From JAHRAW01 sp965262585 (GTDB lineage: Bacteria > Pseudomonadota > Gammaproteobacteria > Arenicellales > Poriferihabitantaceae): a DNA stretch of 64,000 nt. The translations under genes were made by a program, and so were the position numbers. Where the stretch lies: positions 558,001 to 622,000 of the forward strand of contig OZ253546.1 of NCBI GenBank assembly GCA_965262585.1. Direction: 5' to 3'. Below, piece after piece: positions 24,467-34,006 of this stretch (positions within the stretch are counted from its first letter, which is position 1; every line of letters starts with the position of its first letter). The notes under the pieces are model-generated. The model was given only the letters and a program-made list of their open reading frames with translations. It searched no databases and had not been told where the DNA came from.

Positions 24467-27214
24467 ATGCCCGAATCCGTAATTCGCTATGACGAAGATA
24501 TACCGGAAATCCCCTACCGCCAGCCGTGGGACACCCCCACAAAACACCTTGTAAAAGACGTCGACGCTGAAAGCGGCTGGAAAGTGACCGACGGTCGCCG
24601 TCCAAGCCGCCTGTTATTGATTCCGAAGATTCGCTCTGCGGTAGACGCATGGCGTGAACAGGGCTATCCGGGCGTTGCGGACACCACCCGCCGCCTGCTG
24701 GAATACTGGTTTGAGAAAGACCACACGGTGTCCGGATTCGGCGTGCCTTTCCGCTACTATTTCTGCCAGCGTGAGGCGATTGAGACGCTTATCTGGCTGG
24801 TGGAAATTCACGGCAACAAAGACGCCAAAGCGTTGATTGAATCCTGCGGAGAAATTCATCAAAGAGACTTGGTATCCAAAAACATAAATTTCCACACCTT
24901 GCAAGACGGCACGCGGCAAGTGATCCGCTTTGTGGATGAAGTGAACCGGCAAGTCCCTCGGGACTTGCCGCCGAAAGACCTACGCCGCTATGCCTTCAAG
25001 ATGGCCACCGGTTCGGGCAAGACCTGGGTGATGGCGATGGCTGTCGTCTGGGCGTTCTTCCACAAGAAAAAGACGCCGGACTCCGACTTGTCAACCAATT
25101 TTTTGGTGATTGCGCCGAATGTGATTGTCTATCAACGCTTGGAAAAGGACTTCGCTGACAACCGCATTTTCAATGAACTCCCGCTGGTGCCACCGGAATG
25201 GAAAGGCCAATTCTCCCTGAAAGTGATTCTGCGCGGCGCATCTACCGAGCCGGATGCCGGTGGCAATTTGTTTCTGACCAACATCCATCAACTCTATGAA
25301 TCCCGCGAGCGGGGGTGGACACCGCGCAACGCCATAGATGCCCTGCTTGGAAAAAGGCCGCCGCCAAGCGCCGATAAAAGCAATGGCCGCACCATGCTGA
25401 AGCGAGTTCAATCGCTTGCGGATGTAGTGGTTCTGAATGATGAAGCACATCATGTCCACGATGACGATCTTGAGTGGAACAAGTCCTTGCTTTCCGTTCA
25501 CAAAGCACTGCCTGACGGATTGTCTTTGTGGCTGGATTTTTCCGCGACCCCCAAGGATGTCTCCGGTTACTTTCCCTGGAGCGTGTGCGACTACCCGCTT
25601 GCCCAGGCGGTGGAAGACCGCATCGTCAAAGTGCCTCTTATTGTCAGCAAAGAAGACAACCCGGAACACCCAACCGAAGACCCCGACCATGTCACCAAAG
25701 CGGATGCGGTTGAAAAATACGAATTCTGGCTGGACGAGGCGGTTAAACGGTGGAAAGACCACCGGAAAGTCTACAAGAAACTCGGCATAAAACCGGTGTT
25801 GTTCATCATGGCCGAGAAAACCAATCAGGCGGATGCCATTGGAAAGTATCTTCGGGAAAACAGGTCATTCGGATTCAAGAAATCAGAGGTGCTCGTCATA
25901 CACACGGATACTAAAGGTGAAATCACAAAGGGAGATTTGGAAGAAGCCCGCGAATCGGCGCGAGACATTGACGAGAACGAAGTTAAAGCCATCGTCAGCG
26001 TGCTGATGCTGCGCGAAGGCTGGGATGTGCGCAATGTTACGGTGGTGCTGGGGTTGCGCCCGTTTACCGCCACACCGGAAATTCTGCCGGAACAGGTGAT
26101 TGGCAGAGGACTGCGCCTGATGACAGGCATCGGCCCGGAGCGAACGCAAACCCTTGAAGTGCTGGGGACGCGCAACCTGCTGGATGTTCTGCGCACGCAA
26201 CTCGAAGCCGAAGGAGTCGGCGTAAAAAGCATGAAGAAGGACCCACCACTTCCGGTTACTATTGCACCCGTGAGGGAGAAAGCAAACTACGACATCCACA
26301 TACCCATCACCAAGCCTCGCCTTTCCCTCGAAGTGCGCAACCTGAACAAATTGGACATCACCAAACTGGATGCCATTTATAACCAAAAAGAACTTGACGA
26401 AGAGTACCGGGTAACACTGCAAACGGAATATCAACTGACCGGTACGACGATTCATCAAGTCTCCCGATCTATCGACAAGCCAATGGCGGAGATTCTGACC
26501 TCCATTACCAACATGGTCATTGCGCAAGCCAAACTTACCCACCGGTTTGCCCAGTTGTATCCCAAAATCAAAACCTATGTGGAAGTTTATTGCTTTGGAC
26601 GCAAAGTGGATATTAATGATAATAAAATTCGCTCACACCTCGCTCCACTTGTAATGCGTGAGGGCGTGGCAAAATACCTCACCGGGAAAATTCGAAACAT
26701 CATGCTGGAAACGCACGAGATTGAATTTGAAAAGGCTAACTTCCGGCTGTCCAAGACTAATCCCTTCGCCTGGCGGAGAAATCTGCCGCCCCTCGAAGCG
26801 ACAAAAACAGTATTCAACTTCGTGGCGACCTACAATGATTTTGAACGCCAGTTCGCCGAGTTTTTGGACCGTGTGCCGGATGTTCTCCGGTTCGCCTCTC
26901 TCGGCACCACCGAACAAGGCGAATCCGGTACGCAGTTCCGGGTTGACTACCTGAAATCCAATGGTGCCATCGGCTTCTACTATCCTGACTGGGTGGCCGT
27001 GCAACTAACCCCCGAAGGGGAAATAAATTGGATCATTGAGACCAAAGGCAGGGTGTGGCCGGGGACAAAAGAAAAAGACGAAGCCATTCAAGGATGGTGT
27101 GAACAAATCACCGCGAAAACCGACAAAATCTGGCAATACGCGCGCGTCCAACAAACGGTGTTTGATTCGGCTGGTGCGGTTGGAACGCTGGGGGAACTAC
27201 TCGGGAAAAACTGA
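24467..27214 (+). CDS. Type III restriction enzyme, Res helicase-nuclease subunit
   Basis: 915 residues, standard size. SF2 helicase motifs: Walker A MATGSGKT (179-186), DEAH at 325-328 (LNDEAHHVHDDD), SATPKDVSGYF (motif III), and VLMLREGWDVRNVTVVLGLRP with PEQVIGRGLRLM (motifs V and VI). The endonuclease near the C-terminus shows D841 (YYPDWVAV) and E858-T-K860 (IIETKGRVW), the PD-(D/E)XK core. It works with the upstream Mod: ATP-driven sliding to a second head-to-head site, then cleavage. The reading frame is full, so the system looks functional. Confidence 0.93.
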   Translation: MPESVIRYDEDIPEIPYRQPWDTPTKHLVKDVDAESGWKVTDGRRPSRLLLIPKIRSAVDAWREQGYPGVADTTRRLLEYWFEKDHTVSGFGVPFRYYFCQREAIETLIWLVEIHGNKDAKALIESCGEIHQRDLVSKNINFHTLQDGTRQVIRFVDEVNRQVPRDLPPKDLRRYAFKMATGSGKTWVMAMAVVWAFFHKKKTPDSDLSTNFLVIAPNVIVYQRLEKDFADNRIFNELPLVPPEWKGQFSLKVILRGASTEPDAGGNLFLTNIHQLYESRERGWTPRNAIDALLGKRPPPSADKSNGRTMLKRVQSLADVVVLNDEAHHVHDDDLEWNKSLLSVHKALPDGLSLWLDFSATPKDVSGYFPWSVCDYPLAQAVEDRIVKVPLIVSKEDNPEHPTEDPDHVTKADAVEKYEFWLDEAVKRWKDHRKVYKKLGIKPVLFIMAEKTNQADAIGKYLRENRSFGFKKSEVLVIHTDTKGEITKGDLEEARESARDIDENEVKAIVSVLMLREGWDVRNVTVVLGLRPFTATPEILPEQVIGRGLRLMTGIGPERTQTLEVLGTRNLLDVLRTQLEAEGVGVKSMKKDPPLPVTIAPVREKANYDIHIPITKPRLSLEVRNLNKLDITKLDAIYNQKELDEEYRVTLQTEYQLTGTTIHQVSRSIDKPMAEILTSITNMVIAQAKLTHRFAQLYPKIKTYVEVYCFGRKVDINDNKIRSHLAPLVMREGVAKYLTGKIRNIMLETHEIEFEKANFRLSKTNPFAWRRNLPPLEATKTVFNFVATYNDFERQFAEFLDRVPDVLRFASLGTTEQGESGTQFRVDYLKSNGAIGFYYPDWVAVQLTPEGEINWIIETKGRVWPGTKEKDEAIQGWCEQITAKTDKIWQYARVQQTVFDSAGAVGTLGELLGKN

Positions 27215-27365
27215 ACAGCGGCGGCGGACAAGGTGTCATAAACGGATAAATTGCTAAATTTGCCCGTTTTTGTCGTAAATGGCATTATAATTAGTAAATA
27301 TTGGCTTTTTGTGTTATATTTCGGTGAGATTTGTCATATTTCCTACTACAAACTAGGTTTTTCCA

Positions 27366-28625
27366 ATGCTCATCGAATTCAGCGTTGCCAATTTCGTGTC
27401 GCTCAAGGAGCGGCAGACTTTCAGCATGGTCGCCGCCAAAAGTACGGAATTGGATGATACGCATACCTTTACCGCTCCGATGTCATCGGGGAAAAACATT
27501 AAGTTATTGCGCTCAGCGGCGATTTATGGAGCCAATGCGGCGGGCAAAACCAACCTCGTGGACGCTATCCATATTATGTCAGACATAGTGACCAAATCCG
27601 CTTTCGATAAAAATCGCGGAGACCATCTTCCAGTGAAACCATTCAAACTGGATTCGAAAACCCGCAATGCGCCCTGTGAGTTTGAAATTCATCTCATCAT
27701 TAAAGGCGTACGCTATCAATACGGTTTTTCCGCCACCCCGGAACGCATCACCGCCGAATGGCTGACTGCCTACCCTCACAACCGCGCGCAACATTGGTTC
27801 AGCCGGGAATGGTTGCCAACTGAAAAAATCTACGAATGGGAATTCGGCGCGTCTTTGTCCGGCGAAAAAGAAGTATGGAAAAATGCCACGCGCGATAATG
27901 CGCTGTTTCTATCAACTTCGGTGCAATTAAACAGCGAGAAGTTACAACCTCTATATGACTGGTTCAAGGAACATATGATTCTTTATGACAGACTGAGAGG
28001 CCCAATTTTTAATGTCTCTTTATGTAACGAAGGTAAAATGGATAAGGTGTTGGATTTTCTGAAAGCTGCAGACTTGGGCATTGACGACCTGCAGGTAAAT
28101 GAAACGACTTTAAGTGCAGATGTGCTTCCTAGTGACGTCTCAGAGCAAATGAAGCAGGCTTTTCTCAAAGACTTCGGAGATGAGAAAGTCTATAAAGTAA
28201 CGACTGTTCATTCAGACAGCGATGGGCAACCCGTTACTTTCAAATTGAATGAAGAATCGGGCGGCACTCGGAAATTTTTTTATTTCGCCGGTTTCTGGAT
28301 CGATACTTTGGAAAATGGCAGTGTGATTGTCATTGACGAACTACACAATAACCTGCACCCGGCGTTGGTCAAATTTTTGATCCAATTATTCCACGATGAC
28401 AAAACTAATCCCCATAACGCACAACTGGTATTCACCACGCATGAAACCGGCTTGCTGAACCAGAAATTAATGCGCCGCGACCAAATTTGGTTTTGTGAAA
28501 AAAACAAAAACAGCGAGACCACGGTTTATCCATTGAGCGATTTTCGCCCCCGCAAAGGACGAGAAAACTTGGAGATGGGTTATCTCTCAGGCGTTTATGG
28601 CGCCCTGCCCTATTTGCAACCATAA
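27366..28625 (+). CDS. AAA15-family ATPase of a RloA/AbiLi-type defence pair
   Basis: 419 residues. The N-terminus MLIEFSVANFVSLKERQTFSM is the ABC/SMC-like opening of AAA15 (RloA) ATPases. Walker A is GANAAGKT (55-62) and Walker B is VIVIDELHNNLHP with D324-E325, where ABC-type ATPases have DEP(E). The signature region lies in LNEESGGTRKFFYFAGF and the late switch is FTTHETGLL. Its partner RloB starts just after. Such ATPase + Toprim-like pairs include AbiL and PARIS, which trigger abortive infection. A perfect -10 hexamer (TATAAT, 27286-27291) lies upstream without a clear -35, so this pair may be transcribed apart from the R-M genes. Confidence 0.88.
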   Translation: MLIEFSVANFVSLKERQTFSMVAAKSTELDDTHTFTAPMSSGKNIKLLRSAAIYGANAAGKTNLVDAIHIMSDIVTKSAFDKNRGDHLPVKPFKLDSKTRNAPCEFEIHLIIKGVRYQYGFSATPERITAEWLTAYPHNRAQHWFSREWLPTEKIYEWEFGASLSGEKEVWKNATRDNALFLSTSVQLNSEKLQPLYDWFKEHMILYDRLRGPIFNVSLCNEGKMDKVLDFLKAADLGIDDLQVNETTLSADVLPSDVSEQMKQAFLKDFGDEKVYKVTTVHSDSDGQPVTFKLNEESGGTRKFFYFAGFWIDTLENGSVIVIDELHNNLHPALVKFLIQLFHDDKTNPHNAQLVFTTHETGLLNQKLMRRDQIWFCEKNKNSETTVYPLSDFRPRKGRENLEMGYLSGVYGALPYLQP

Positions 28626-28635
28626 GGCATTAACA

Positions 28636-29277
28636 ATGGGAACGGACAACCTGTTTCATAAACGCAAAGACAAATCTAAAAAAGACTTGGCCCGTCGTCT
28701 CGCTCGACGGGATGGTTATGCCAAGATTCTAGTTGTTTGCGAAGGCAAGAAAACCGAACCTAATTATTTCCGCGGACTCAAGAATTCCCTCAGACTTGGC
28801 ACTGCGAATGTAGAGATTACCGGGGACAGCGACCCTAACCCAACATGCGTCGTTGCTTTTGCCAAGAAACGCTATCATGAAGAGAAAAAGAACGGACTTC
28901 CTTTTGAGCATGTTTACTGCGTGTTCGACAAAGACAGTCACCATGATTATCAAGTGGCACTATCGCAAATCAAAAACGCGAAACCCGAAGGCGTTTTCCA
29001 TGCCATAACATCCGTGCCTTGTTTTGAATACTATCTGTTGTTGCACTACATCTACAGCGCCAGACCCTGTACCAGTACAAAAATGCTATCCACTTTGAAA
29101 AGACATTATAAAAACTACAAGAAAGGCGATGAAAAAATATTTTCCACCGTGCAAAGTCGATTAGAAACCGCAAAAACCCGCGCCGAAAAATCGTTGGTAG
29201 ATGCCAATCAGAACAACACAGATAATCCATCAACCAACGCCCATATACTCGTCGAGTTCATGCAAAACATCCAGTGA
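28636..29277 (+). CDS. RloB-domain protein (Toprim-like effector partner of the AAA15 ATPase)
   Basis: 213 residues from the ATG at 28636, chosen because AAGG lies 8-11 bases upstream. A start at 28597 inside the ATPase gene would add 13 unconserved residues. The RloB/Toprim-like signature is clear: ILVVCEGKKTEPNYFRGL (acidic Glu), then HVYCVFDKDSHHDY (the DxD pair) and FHAITSVPCFEYYLLLHY. In related pairs (AbiLii, AriB of PARIS) this subunit is the toxic nuclease released or activated by the ATPase. The DNA is noticeably AT-richer than the R-M genes, suggesting separate acquisition. Confidence 0.88.
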   Translation: MGTDNLFHKRKDKSKKDLARRLARRDGYAKILVVCEGKKTEPNYFRGLKNSLRLGTANVEITGDSDPNPTCVVAFAKKRYHEEKKNGLPFEHVYCVFDKDSHHDYQVALSQIKNAKPEGVFHAITSVPCFEYYLLLHYIYSARPCTSTKMLSTLKRHYKNYKKGDEKIFSTVQSRLETAKTRAEKSLVDANQNNTDNPSTNAHILVEFMQNIQ

Positions 29278-29384
29278 ATTAGCGCCACATTCGCATATAA
29301 TTTCGCATAAATAAAGCATAACTATCTGAAAAATATACACCTATTATCAATAAAAAAAATCGGTGGACAGGCCATTAAAAACAA

Positions 29385-29412
29385 CTGACATTGTGCCTAC
29401 ACATAGTATATT
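29385..29412 (+). promoter_or_regulatory. Possible sigma-70 promoter for the symporter pair
   Basis: CTGACA, a 16-base spacer and TATATT, each one mismatch from consensus, lie about 60 bases ahead of the DUF4212 ATG in a 190-base gap after the defence island. No other feature was seen in that gap. Confidence 0.4.
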
Positions 29413-29470
29413 ATTCGCGCAATAGGATTTGACTGGTACCCATTCATCCCATTAATAAGAGGTACAACGC

Positions 29471-29731
29471 ATGACTGACACATCCCAACGAATCGTTCAT
29501 TGGCAAAGAACCAAGCGACTGATGATCGTCACGCTGTCGATTTGGTTTATTTTTTCATTCGTGGTGCACTGGTTTGCGAGCGAACTTAATGCTTTCACCT
29601 TCATAGGTTTTCCCCTCGGCTTCTACATGGCCGCTCAGGGATCTGAAATCATTTTTGTGATTCTTATTTTTTGGTTCGCCAGGACCCAGCACAACATCGA
29701 CCGGGAAACCGGTTTCGCCGAGGAGGTATAA
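29471..29731 (+). CDS. DUF4212 small subunit of sodium:solute symporter
   Basis: 86-residue membrane protein with two hydrophobic segments (MIVTLSIWFIFSFVVHWF and a second at about residues 43-68). The segment FIGFPLGFYMAAQGS with a following FVILIFWFA is typical of DUF4212, which nearly always precedes a VC_2705-type sodium:solute symporter. It is 3 bases upstream of that gene here. It probably stabilises or modulates the transporter, by analogy to YhjB/YjcH beside ActP. A strong AAGAGG ribosome-binding site precedes the ATG. Confidence 0.9.
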   Translation: MTDTSQRIVHWQRTKRLMIVTLSIWFIFSFVVHWFASELNAFTFIGFPLGFYMAAQGSEIIFVILIFWFARTQHNIDRETGFAEEV

Positions 29732-29734
29732 ACC

Positions 29735-31561
29735 ATGAAAATAATAAAGGGCAGTTTTATTGAGAACCTGCCGAAAATATACGGTCTCTATACTGGCGGC
29801 TTCCTGATCTTCGTCGCCTTGATGGCGGTGCTCGAACAAATGGGTATGCAGGCCGACACCATCGGCATTTTGTTCGTGCTGTTCACGGTGGTCATCTACG
29901 CTGGAATCGGCTGGCTGTCGCGCACCATGCAAGTGGACGCTTATTATGTTGCCGGTCGACAGGTACCCGCCGTGTTCAACGGCATGGCGACCGCCGCCGA
30001 CTGGATGTCCGGCGCGTCCTTCGTGGCAATGGCCGGTGGCATCTACTTCGGCGGACACGGCTACCTCGCATTCGTGGTCGGCTGGACCGGCGGCTATGTG
30101 CTGGTGGCATCGTTAATGGCGCCGTATCTGCGCAAGTTCGGTTGCTACACCGTGCCCGACTTTATCGGCACTCGCTATGGCGGCAACCTGGCGCGCTTCT
30201 TTGCGGTGGTGGTGCTGGCGGTAGCCTCGTTCACTTATGTGACCGCGCAGATTAACGCCACCGGAACCATCGCCTCGCGCGCCCTGCAAATCCCCTTTGA
30301 GGTGGGCGTGTGGTTCGGCCTGCTGGGCATTTTGTTGTGCTCCATGCTGGGCGGCATGCGCGCCGTTACCTGGACGCAAGTCGCGCAATACATCGTGCTG
30401 ATCATCGCGTATTTGGTGCCGGTGTTCTGGATGTCCAACAAGCAGGGCTTCGGGCTGATGCCGCACTTCGCGTACGGCGATGCCATCACCCGAATCGGCG
30501 AATTGGAAACCCTCTTCGGACTCGGCACTCTGGAAGCGGTGCAAGGCGCCAAAGCCGGCTTGAAGGCGTTGAGCATCCCCCACGCCACAGCCGGCGAATC
30601 GACTCTGGACAGTTGGCGCTTCGTCACGCTGGTGCTGTGCATGATGGCCGGCACCGCCTCGCTTCCGCACATCCTCATGCGCTACTTCACCACGCCTACC
30701 GTGAAAGCAGCGACTCAATCGGTGGCCTGGTCGTTGCTGTTTATCTTCCTGCTGTATTTCACCGCCCCGGCGCTGGCGACCTTCACCAAATTGCAGGTGC
30801 TCGATCCCAATCTCGCCACCGGCATCATCGGCAAATCCATCGATGAGGTGAACGCGCTGGAGTGGGTGCAGAAATGGTCCAACGTCAACTTCCTGCAGAT
30901 CATAGACGCCAACGGCGACGGCTTGTTGCAACTCAATGAGTTCTTCATGCGCGGCGACATCGTGGTGCTGGCGACGCCGGAAATTGCCGGGCTGCCTTAT
31001 GTAATCTCCGGGTTGGTGGCGGCCGGCGGCATGGCCGCGGCGATGTCCACCGCCGATGGCCTGTTGCTGGCCATCGCCAATGCGCTGTCTCATGACTTGT
31101 ATTACAAGATCATCGACCCCAAAGCAGACTCCCGCCACCGCTTGCTAGTGGCCCGCGTCTTGCTCCTGGGCATCGGCGCGGCGGGGGCGTTTGTCGCCAG
31201 CCTCAAACTCACCAGCATCCTCGGTGCGGTGGCTTGGGCGTTTGACTTCGCATGCTCCGGGCTATTCTTCCCCATCGTGCTCGGCATCTGGTGGAAACGC
31301 GCCAATCGTGCGGGGGCCATCGCCGGTATGTTCTTCGGCTTCGTCGCCGGCACTTGGTATCTGTATATGGTGCGCTTCGCGGGTATGGATCCGTGGATCG
31401 GCATCGACCACTTGCGCTTCGGCATCATCGGCATGCCGGTAAGCCTGATCGCAATGGTGTCGGTAACGCTGATGACCGCCGAGCCGGACGCGGAAACTCA
31501 AGCCATGGTGGACGAAATCCGCGTGCCTCGCGGAAAAACCGTGCTGGATTCCACGCACTAG
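29735..31561 (+). CDS. Sodium:solute symporter, VC_2705-type, with EF-hand loop
   Basis: 608-residue SSS-family symporter, probably for a short carboxylate such as acetate or pyruvate. The SSS core is seen in VDAYYVAGRQVPAVFNGMAT, ADWMSGASFVAMAGGIYF and GGMRAVTWTQVAQYIVLI. Residues 391-402 (DANGDGLLQLNE) form a perfect 12-residue EF-hand calcium loop in a soluble loop, followed by ATPEIAGLPYVISGL. I recall similar loops in this subfamily, so the loop is a lineage trait rather than unique. It is paired with the DUF4212 gene. A classic terminator follows at 31581. Confidence 0.92.
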   Translation: MKIIKGSFIENLPKIYGLYTGGFLIFVALMAVLEQMGMQADTIGILFVLFTVVIYAGIGWLSRTMQVDAYYVAGRQVPAVFNGMATAADWMSGASFVAMAGGIYFGGHGYLAFVVGWTGGYVLVASLMAPYLRKFGCYTVPDFIGTRYGGNLARFFAVVVLAVASFTYVTAQINATGTIASRALQIPFEVGVWFGLLGILLCSMLGGMRAVTWTQVAQYIVLIIAYLVPVFWMSNKQGFGLMPHFAYGDAITRIGELETLFGLGTLEAVQGAKAGLKALSIPHATAGESTLDSWRFVTLVLCMMAGTASLPHILMRYFTTPTVKAATQSVAWSLLFIFLLYFTAPALATFTKLQVLDPNLATGIIGKSIDEVNALEWVQKWSNVNFLQIIDANGDGLLQLNEFFMRGDIVVLATPEIAGLPYVISGLVAAGGMAAAMSTADGLLLAIANALSHDLYYKIIDPKADSRHRLLVARVLLLGIGAAGAFVASLKLTSILGAVAWAFDFACSGLFFPIVLGIWWKRANRAGAIAGMFFGFVAGTWYLYMVRFAGMDPWIGIDHLRFGIIGMPVSLIAMVSVTLMTAEPDAETQAMVDEIRVPRGKTVLDSTH

Positions 31562-31580
31562 GTGGAAAATGTCGCAACCG

Positions 31581-31611
31581 AAAAGCCGGGGCATTCTTGC
31601 TCCGGCTTTTT
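31581..31611 (+). terminator. Intrinsic terminator after the symporter
   Basis: AAAAGCCGG and CCGGCTTTT form a 9-bp perfect stem with a 12-base loop, 20 bases past the stop and ending in a T run. It fits rho-independent termination of the DUF4212-symporter transcript. Confidence 0.85.
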
Positions 31612-31674
31612 GGCAACTGGCGTGGGTTTTAATTCGCACTTAACCCGGCGCCTTTACGCCGCCCAACCTTCGCC

Positions 31675-32031
31675 GTGATTGAGTCGTTTCCCATCTGGAT
31701 ACTGGCCCTGGATTATGTCCTCGGCGCGGTGATGTGGACCCTGATCGGGCGCTTCGCCATGGGCATTTTCCTGCCCGAAAACAGTTCGTTTTTCTTCATG
31801 CGTTTCTTCGTTCGCTCCACCGACCCACTGCTAAAATTATTCGCCCCGGTCACCCCCGCATTCCTGGTGCGACCTTTGGTGCCGCTGTTCATCGCCTGGT
31901 TTTTTTACATCATCCGCTTTTACCTGTTGCCGTGGCTACTCGGCTATTCGGTCATGGGCATGCTGTCATTCCCACTAGAAAGCGAATTCGCCCACACCAT
32001 TTCCAACCTAATCGGCAAACTGGTGCCCTAG
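31675..32031 (+). CDS. Small conserved membrane protein downstream of the symporter
   Basis: 118 residues from a GTG. Two to three hydrophobic segments: ILALDYVLGAVMWTLIGRFA, a middle stretch LVRPLVPLFIAWFFYIIRFY and the following LLPWLLGYSVMGML. The plan is reminiscent of YggT-like proteins but no signature was confirmed. It comes after the symporter terminator, so it may have its own promoter. Function unknown. Confidence 0.65.
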   Translation: MIESFPIWILALDYVLGAVMWTLIGRFAMGIFLPENSSFFFMRFFVRSTDPLLKLFAPVTPAFLVRPLVPLFIAWFFYIIRFYLLPWLLGYSVMGMLSFPLESEFAHTISNLIGKLVP

Positions 32032-32153
32032 CCGCCCCCTAAATACAACAGCACGGTGGCAACTCGAAATATTGTTACAATCTACGGCGGTTAAAAATTA
32101 ACTCCAAAAATCGGCAACTCCAAAAATTGGCGCGGTAATCGAACGATATTCAG

Positions 32154-33938
32154 ATGGGAAATAAACGCAAACAGCGCCGGACAAAACGACAACCGAATTC
32201 ACCGGTGGCGGTTGCCGATCGGCACCCGCCGGTAATTCGCCCGGCAAACACCGGGGCAAAATCACTCCCGCCCTTTATATCGGCGCTGGCCGAAGTGTCG
32301 CCGCTTTCGCTTTTGCTATTGTGCCTGCTGGTGGTGGTCAGTTATTTTCCCGCGGTCTGGGCGGGGTTCGTGTGGGACGATGCGACGATCACCGGCTCCC
32401 GGGAAGTTCAGAATATCTCCGGGCTTTGGGACATCTGGTTTTCGCCGGGCTCCATCTACAAGGAAGCGCATTACTGGCCGGTGGTCTACACGACCTTCTG
32501 GCTGGAACACAAACTGTGGGGATATTCCCCGGCTGGCTATCACATCGTCAATGTGCTGTTTCATATGGCCAACACGCTGCTACTGTTTCATCTCCTGACG
32601 CACTTAAAAATCCCCGCCGCCTGGGTTGTCGCCGCGTTGTTTGCCATTCACCCGACTCGTGTCGAGGCGGTACTCTGGGTGATCGAACGCAAAGACATGC
32701 TGTCGGGGCTGTTCTATCTCTCCGCTGCGTGGGCCTACATCCGCTCCATAGAAAATCAAAGTTGGCGATTTTATGCGCTGGCGTTGGCGCTGTTTTTGCT
32801 GGGGCTTTTGAGTAAATCCATCGTCGTGACTCTGCCCGCGGCGCTGTTGCTGTGGCATTGGTGGAAGCGCGATGGAATTACTTCGGCGGCTTTATTAAAG
32901 ACGCTTCCTTTTTTCGCGCTCGCGCTGGGTATCGCGCTGGCCGATTTATCGCTCGCCAGATTGAAAGAACCCATCGTGTCAAATTTCTCGTTCGACGATC
33001 GGCTATTCATGGCCTCGCGCGCGCTCTGGTTTTACTTTGGCAAACTCGTCTGGCCCACTAACTTGGCGGTCATCTACGACCTCCGCGCCGGTGGATGGGG
33101 TTATGTCGCCGCTTGCGCTGCGGTGGCGGCACCGTTGTGGTTATTCCGCCGCCGCATCGGCAAAGGCGCGCTCGTTGGCGTTTTGTTTTTTGCGATAACG
33201 TTGGGCCCGGTGCTCGGCTTCGTCGATTACGGCTTCATGCGTTTTTCCTTTGTCGCCGACCGATACCAATATCTTGCCGGCATCGGCGTGCTGGCGGTTC
33301 TCGTCTCAGCCGTAAGCCTGGGCGCCGAACGCTTGCCGCACATAGCCCGGCAAGGATTGTGGGTGGCCACCGCCGCCTTGCTGCTGGTGCTGGGGTCGAT
33401 CACCTACCGGCAAGCGGAAATCTATGAAAACCCGGAGACCTTCTTCAGCCATATCATCGCGCTCAACCCAAAAGCACAAGGCGCGCACTACAACCTCGGC
33501 AATGAATACAAACGGCAGGGGCGATTCGAAGAAGCGTTGGCCAGTTACCGCATCACCTTGCAACAGGAACCGAATTCATACCGCACTTATAACCAGATGG
33601 GGCTCATCGAACACAGTCTCAGTCGGGTTGAGGAAGCGGAACAACATTTTTTACACACACTGGAAATTAAACCGCAATACGCAAAAGGGTTAAACAACTT
33701 GGCCATGCTACGAAGCGGCCAACAACGCCACCAAGAAGCACTCGACCTCTATCAAACCGCCATCAAGTCCGAACCCAATCTGGCCGCCGCACACTCCGGA
33801 ATGGGCGCCACCCTCGTCAGCCTCGGCAAACCCCAAGAAGCCCTACGCAGTTTCGAACGCGCCCTCGCCATCGAACCCGGCTTACAACACGCACTCAATT
33901 ACCAACAAAAATTGCGTGCGGAATTGAATAAAGAATAA
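32154..33938 (+). CDS. Polytopic membrane protein with C-terminal TPR repeats
   Basis: 594 residues. After a basic N-terminus (MGNKRKQRRTKRQPNS) come about ten membrane segments with the glycosyltransferase-like loop GFVWDDATITGSREVQ and HIVNVLFHMANTLLLFHLL, a layout resembling O-mannosyltransferase/TMTC-type proteins. From about residue 440 there are four TPR motifs: AHYNLGNEYKRQGRFEEALA, YNQMGLIEHSLSRVEEAEQH, LNNLAMLRSGQQRHQEALDL and AHSGMGATLVSLGKPQEALR. The Asp-Asp pair in the first loop is where GT-C enzymes bind metal. Substrate unknown. It is convergent with purD. Confidence 0.8.
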   Translation: MGNKRKQRRTKRQPNSPVAVADRHPPVIRPANTGAKSLPPFISALAEVSPLSLLLLCLLVVVSYFPAVWAGFVWDDATITGSREVQNISGLWDIWFSPGSIYKEAHYWPVVYTTFWLEHKLWGYSPAGYHIVNVLFHMANTLLLFHLLTHLKIPAAWVVAALFAIHPTRVEAVLWVIERKDMLSGLFYLSAAWAYIRSIENQSWRFYALALALFLLGLLSKSIVVTLPAALLLWHWWKRDGITSAALLKTLPFFALALGIALADLSLARLKEPIVSNFSFDDRLFMASRALWFYFGKLVWPTNLAVIYDLRAGGWGYVAACAAVAAPLWLFRRRIGKGALVGVLFFAITLGPVLGFVDYGFMRFSFVADRYQYLAGIGVLAVLVSAVSLGAERLPHIARQGLWVATAALLLVLGSITYRQAEIYENPETFFSHIIALNPKAQGAHYNLGNEYKRQGRFEEALASYRITLQQEPNSYRTYNQMGLIEHSLSRVEEAEQHFLHTLEIKPQYAKGLNNLAMLRSGQQRHQEALDLYQTAIKSEPNLAAAHSGMGATLVSLGKPQEALRSFERALAIEPGLQHALNYQQKLRAELNKE

Positions 33939-33960
33939 CCATAAAAAAATCGGACAGAGG

Positions 33961-33986
33961 GGCGCGGGGAGCAACGGCCCCGCGCC
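33961..33986 (-). terminator. GC hairpin between TPR gene and purD (convergent)
   Basis: Perfect 9-bp stem GGCGCGGGG/CCCCGCGCC with an 8-base loop, centred between convergent stops. On the minus strand a T7 run follows 10 bases after the stem, so it can serve purD; on the plus strand no T run follows. Confidence 0.55.
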
Positions 33987-34006
33987 TAGCGCAAACACAC
34001 ACCCGC

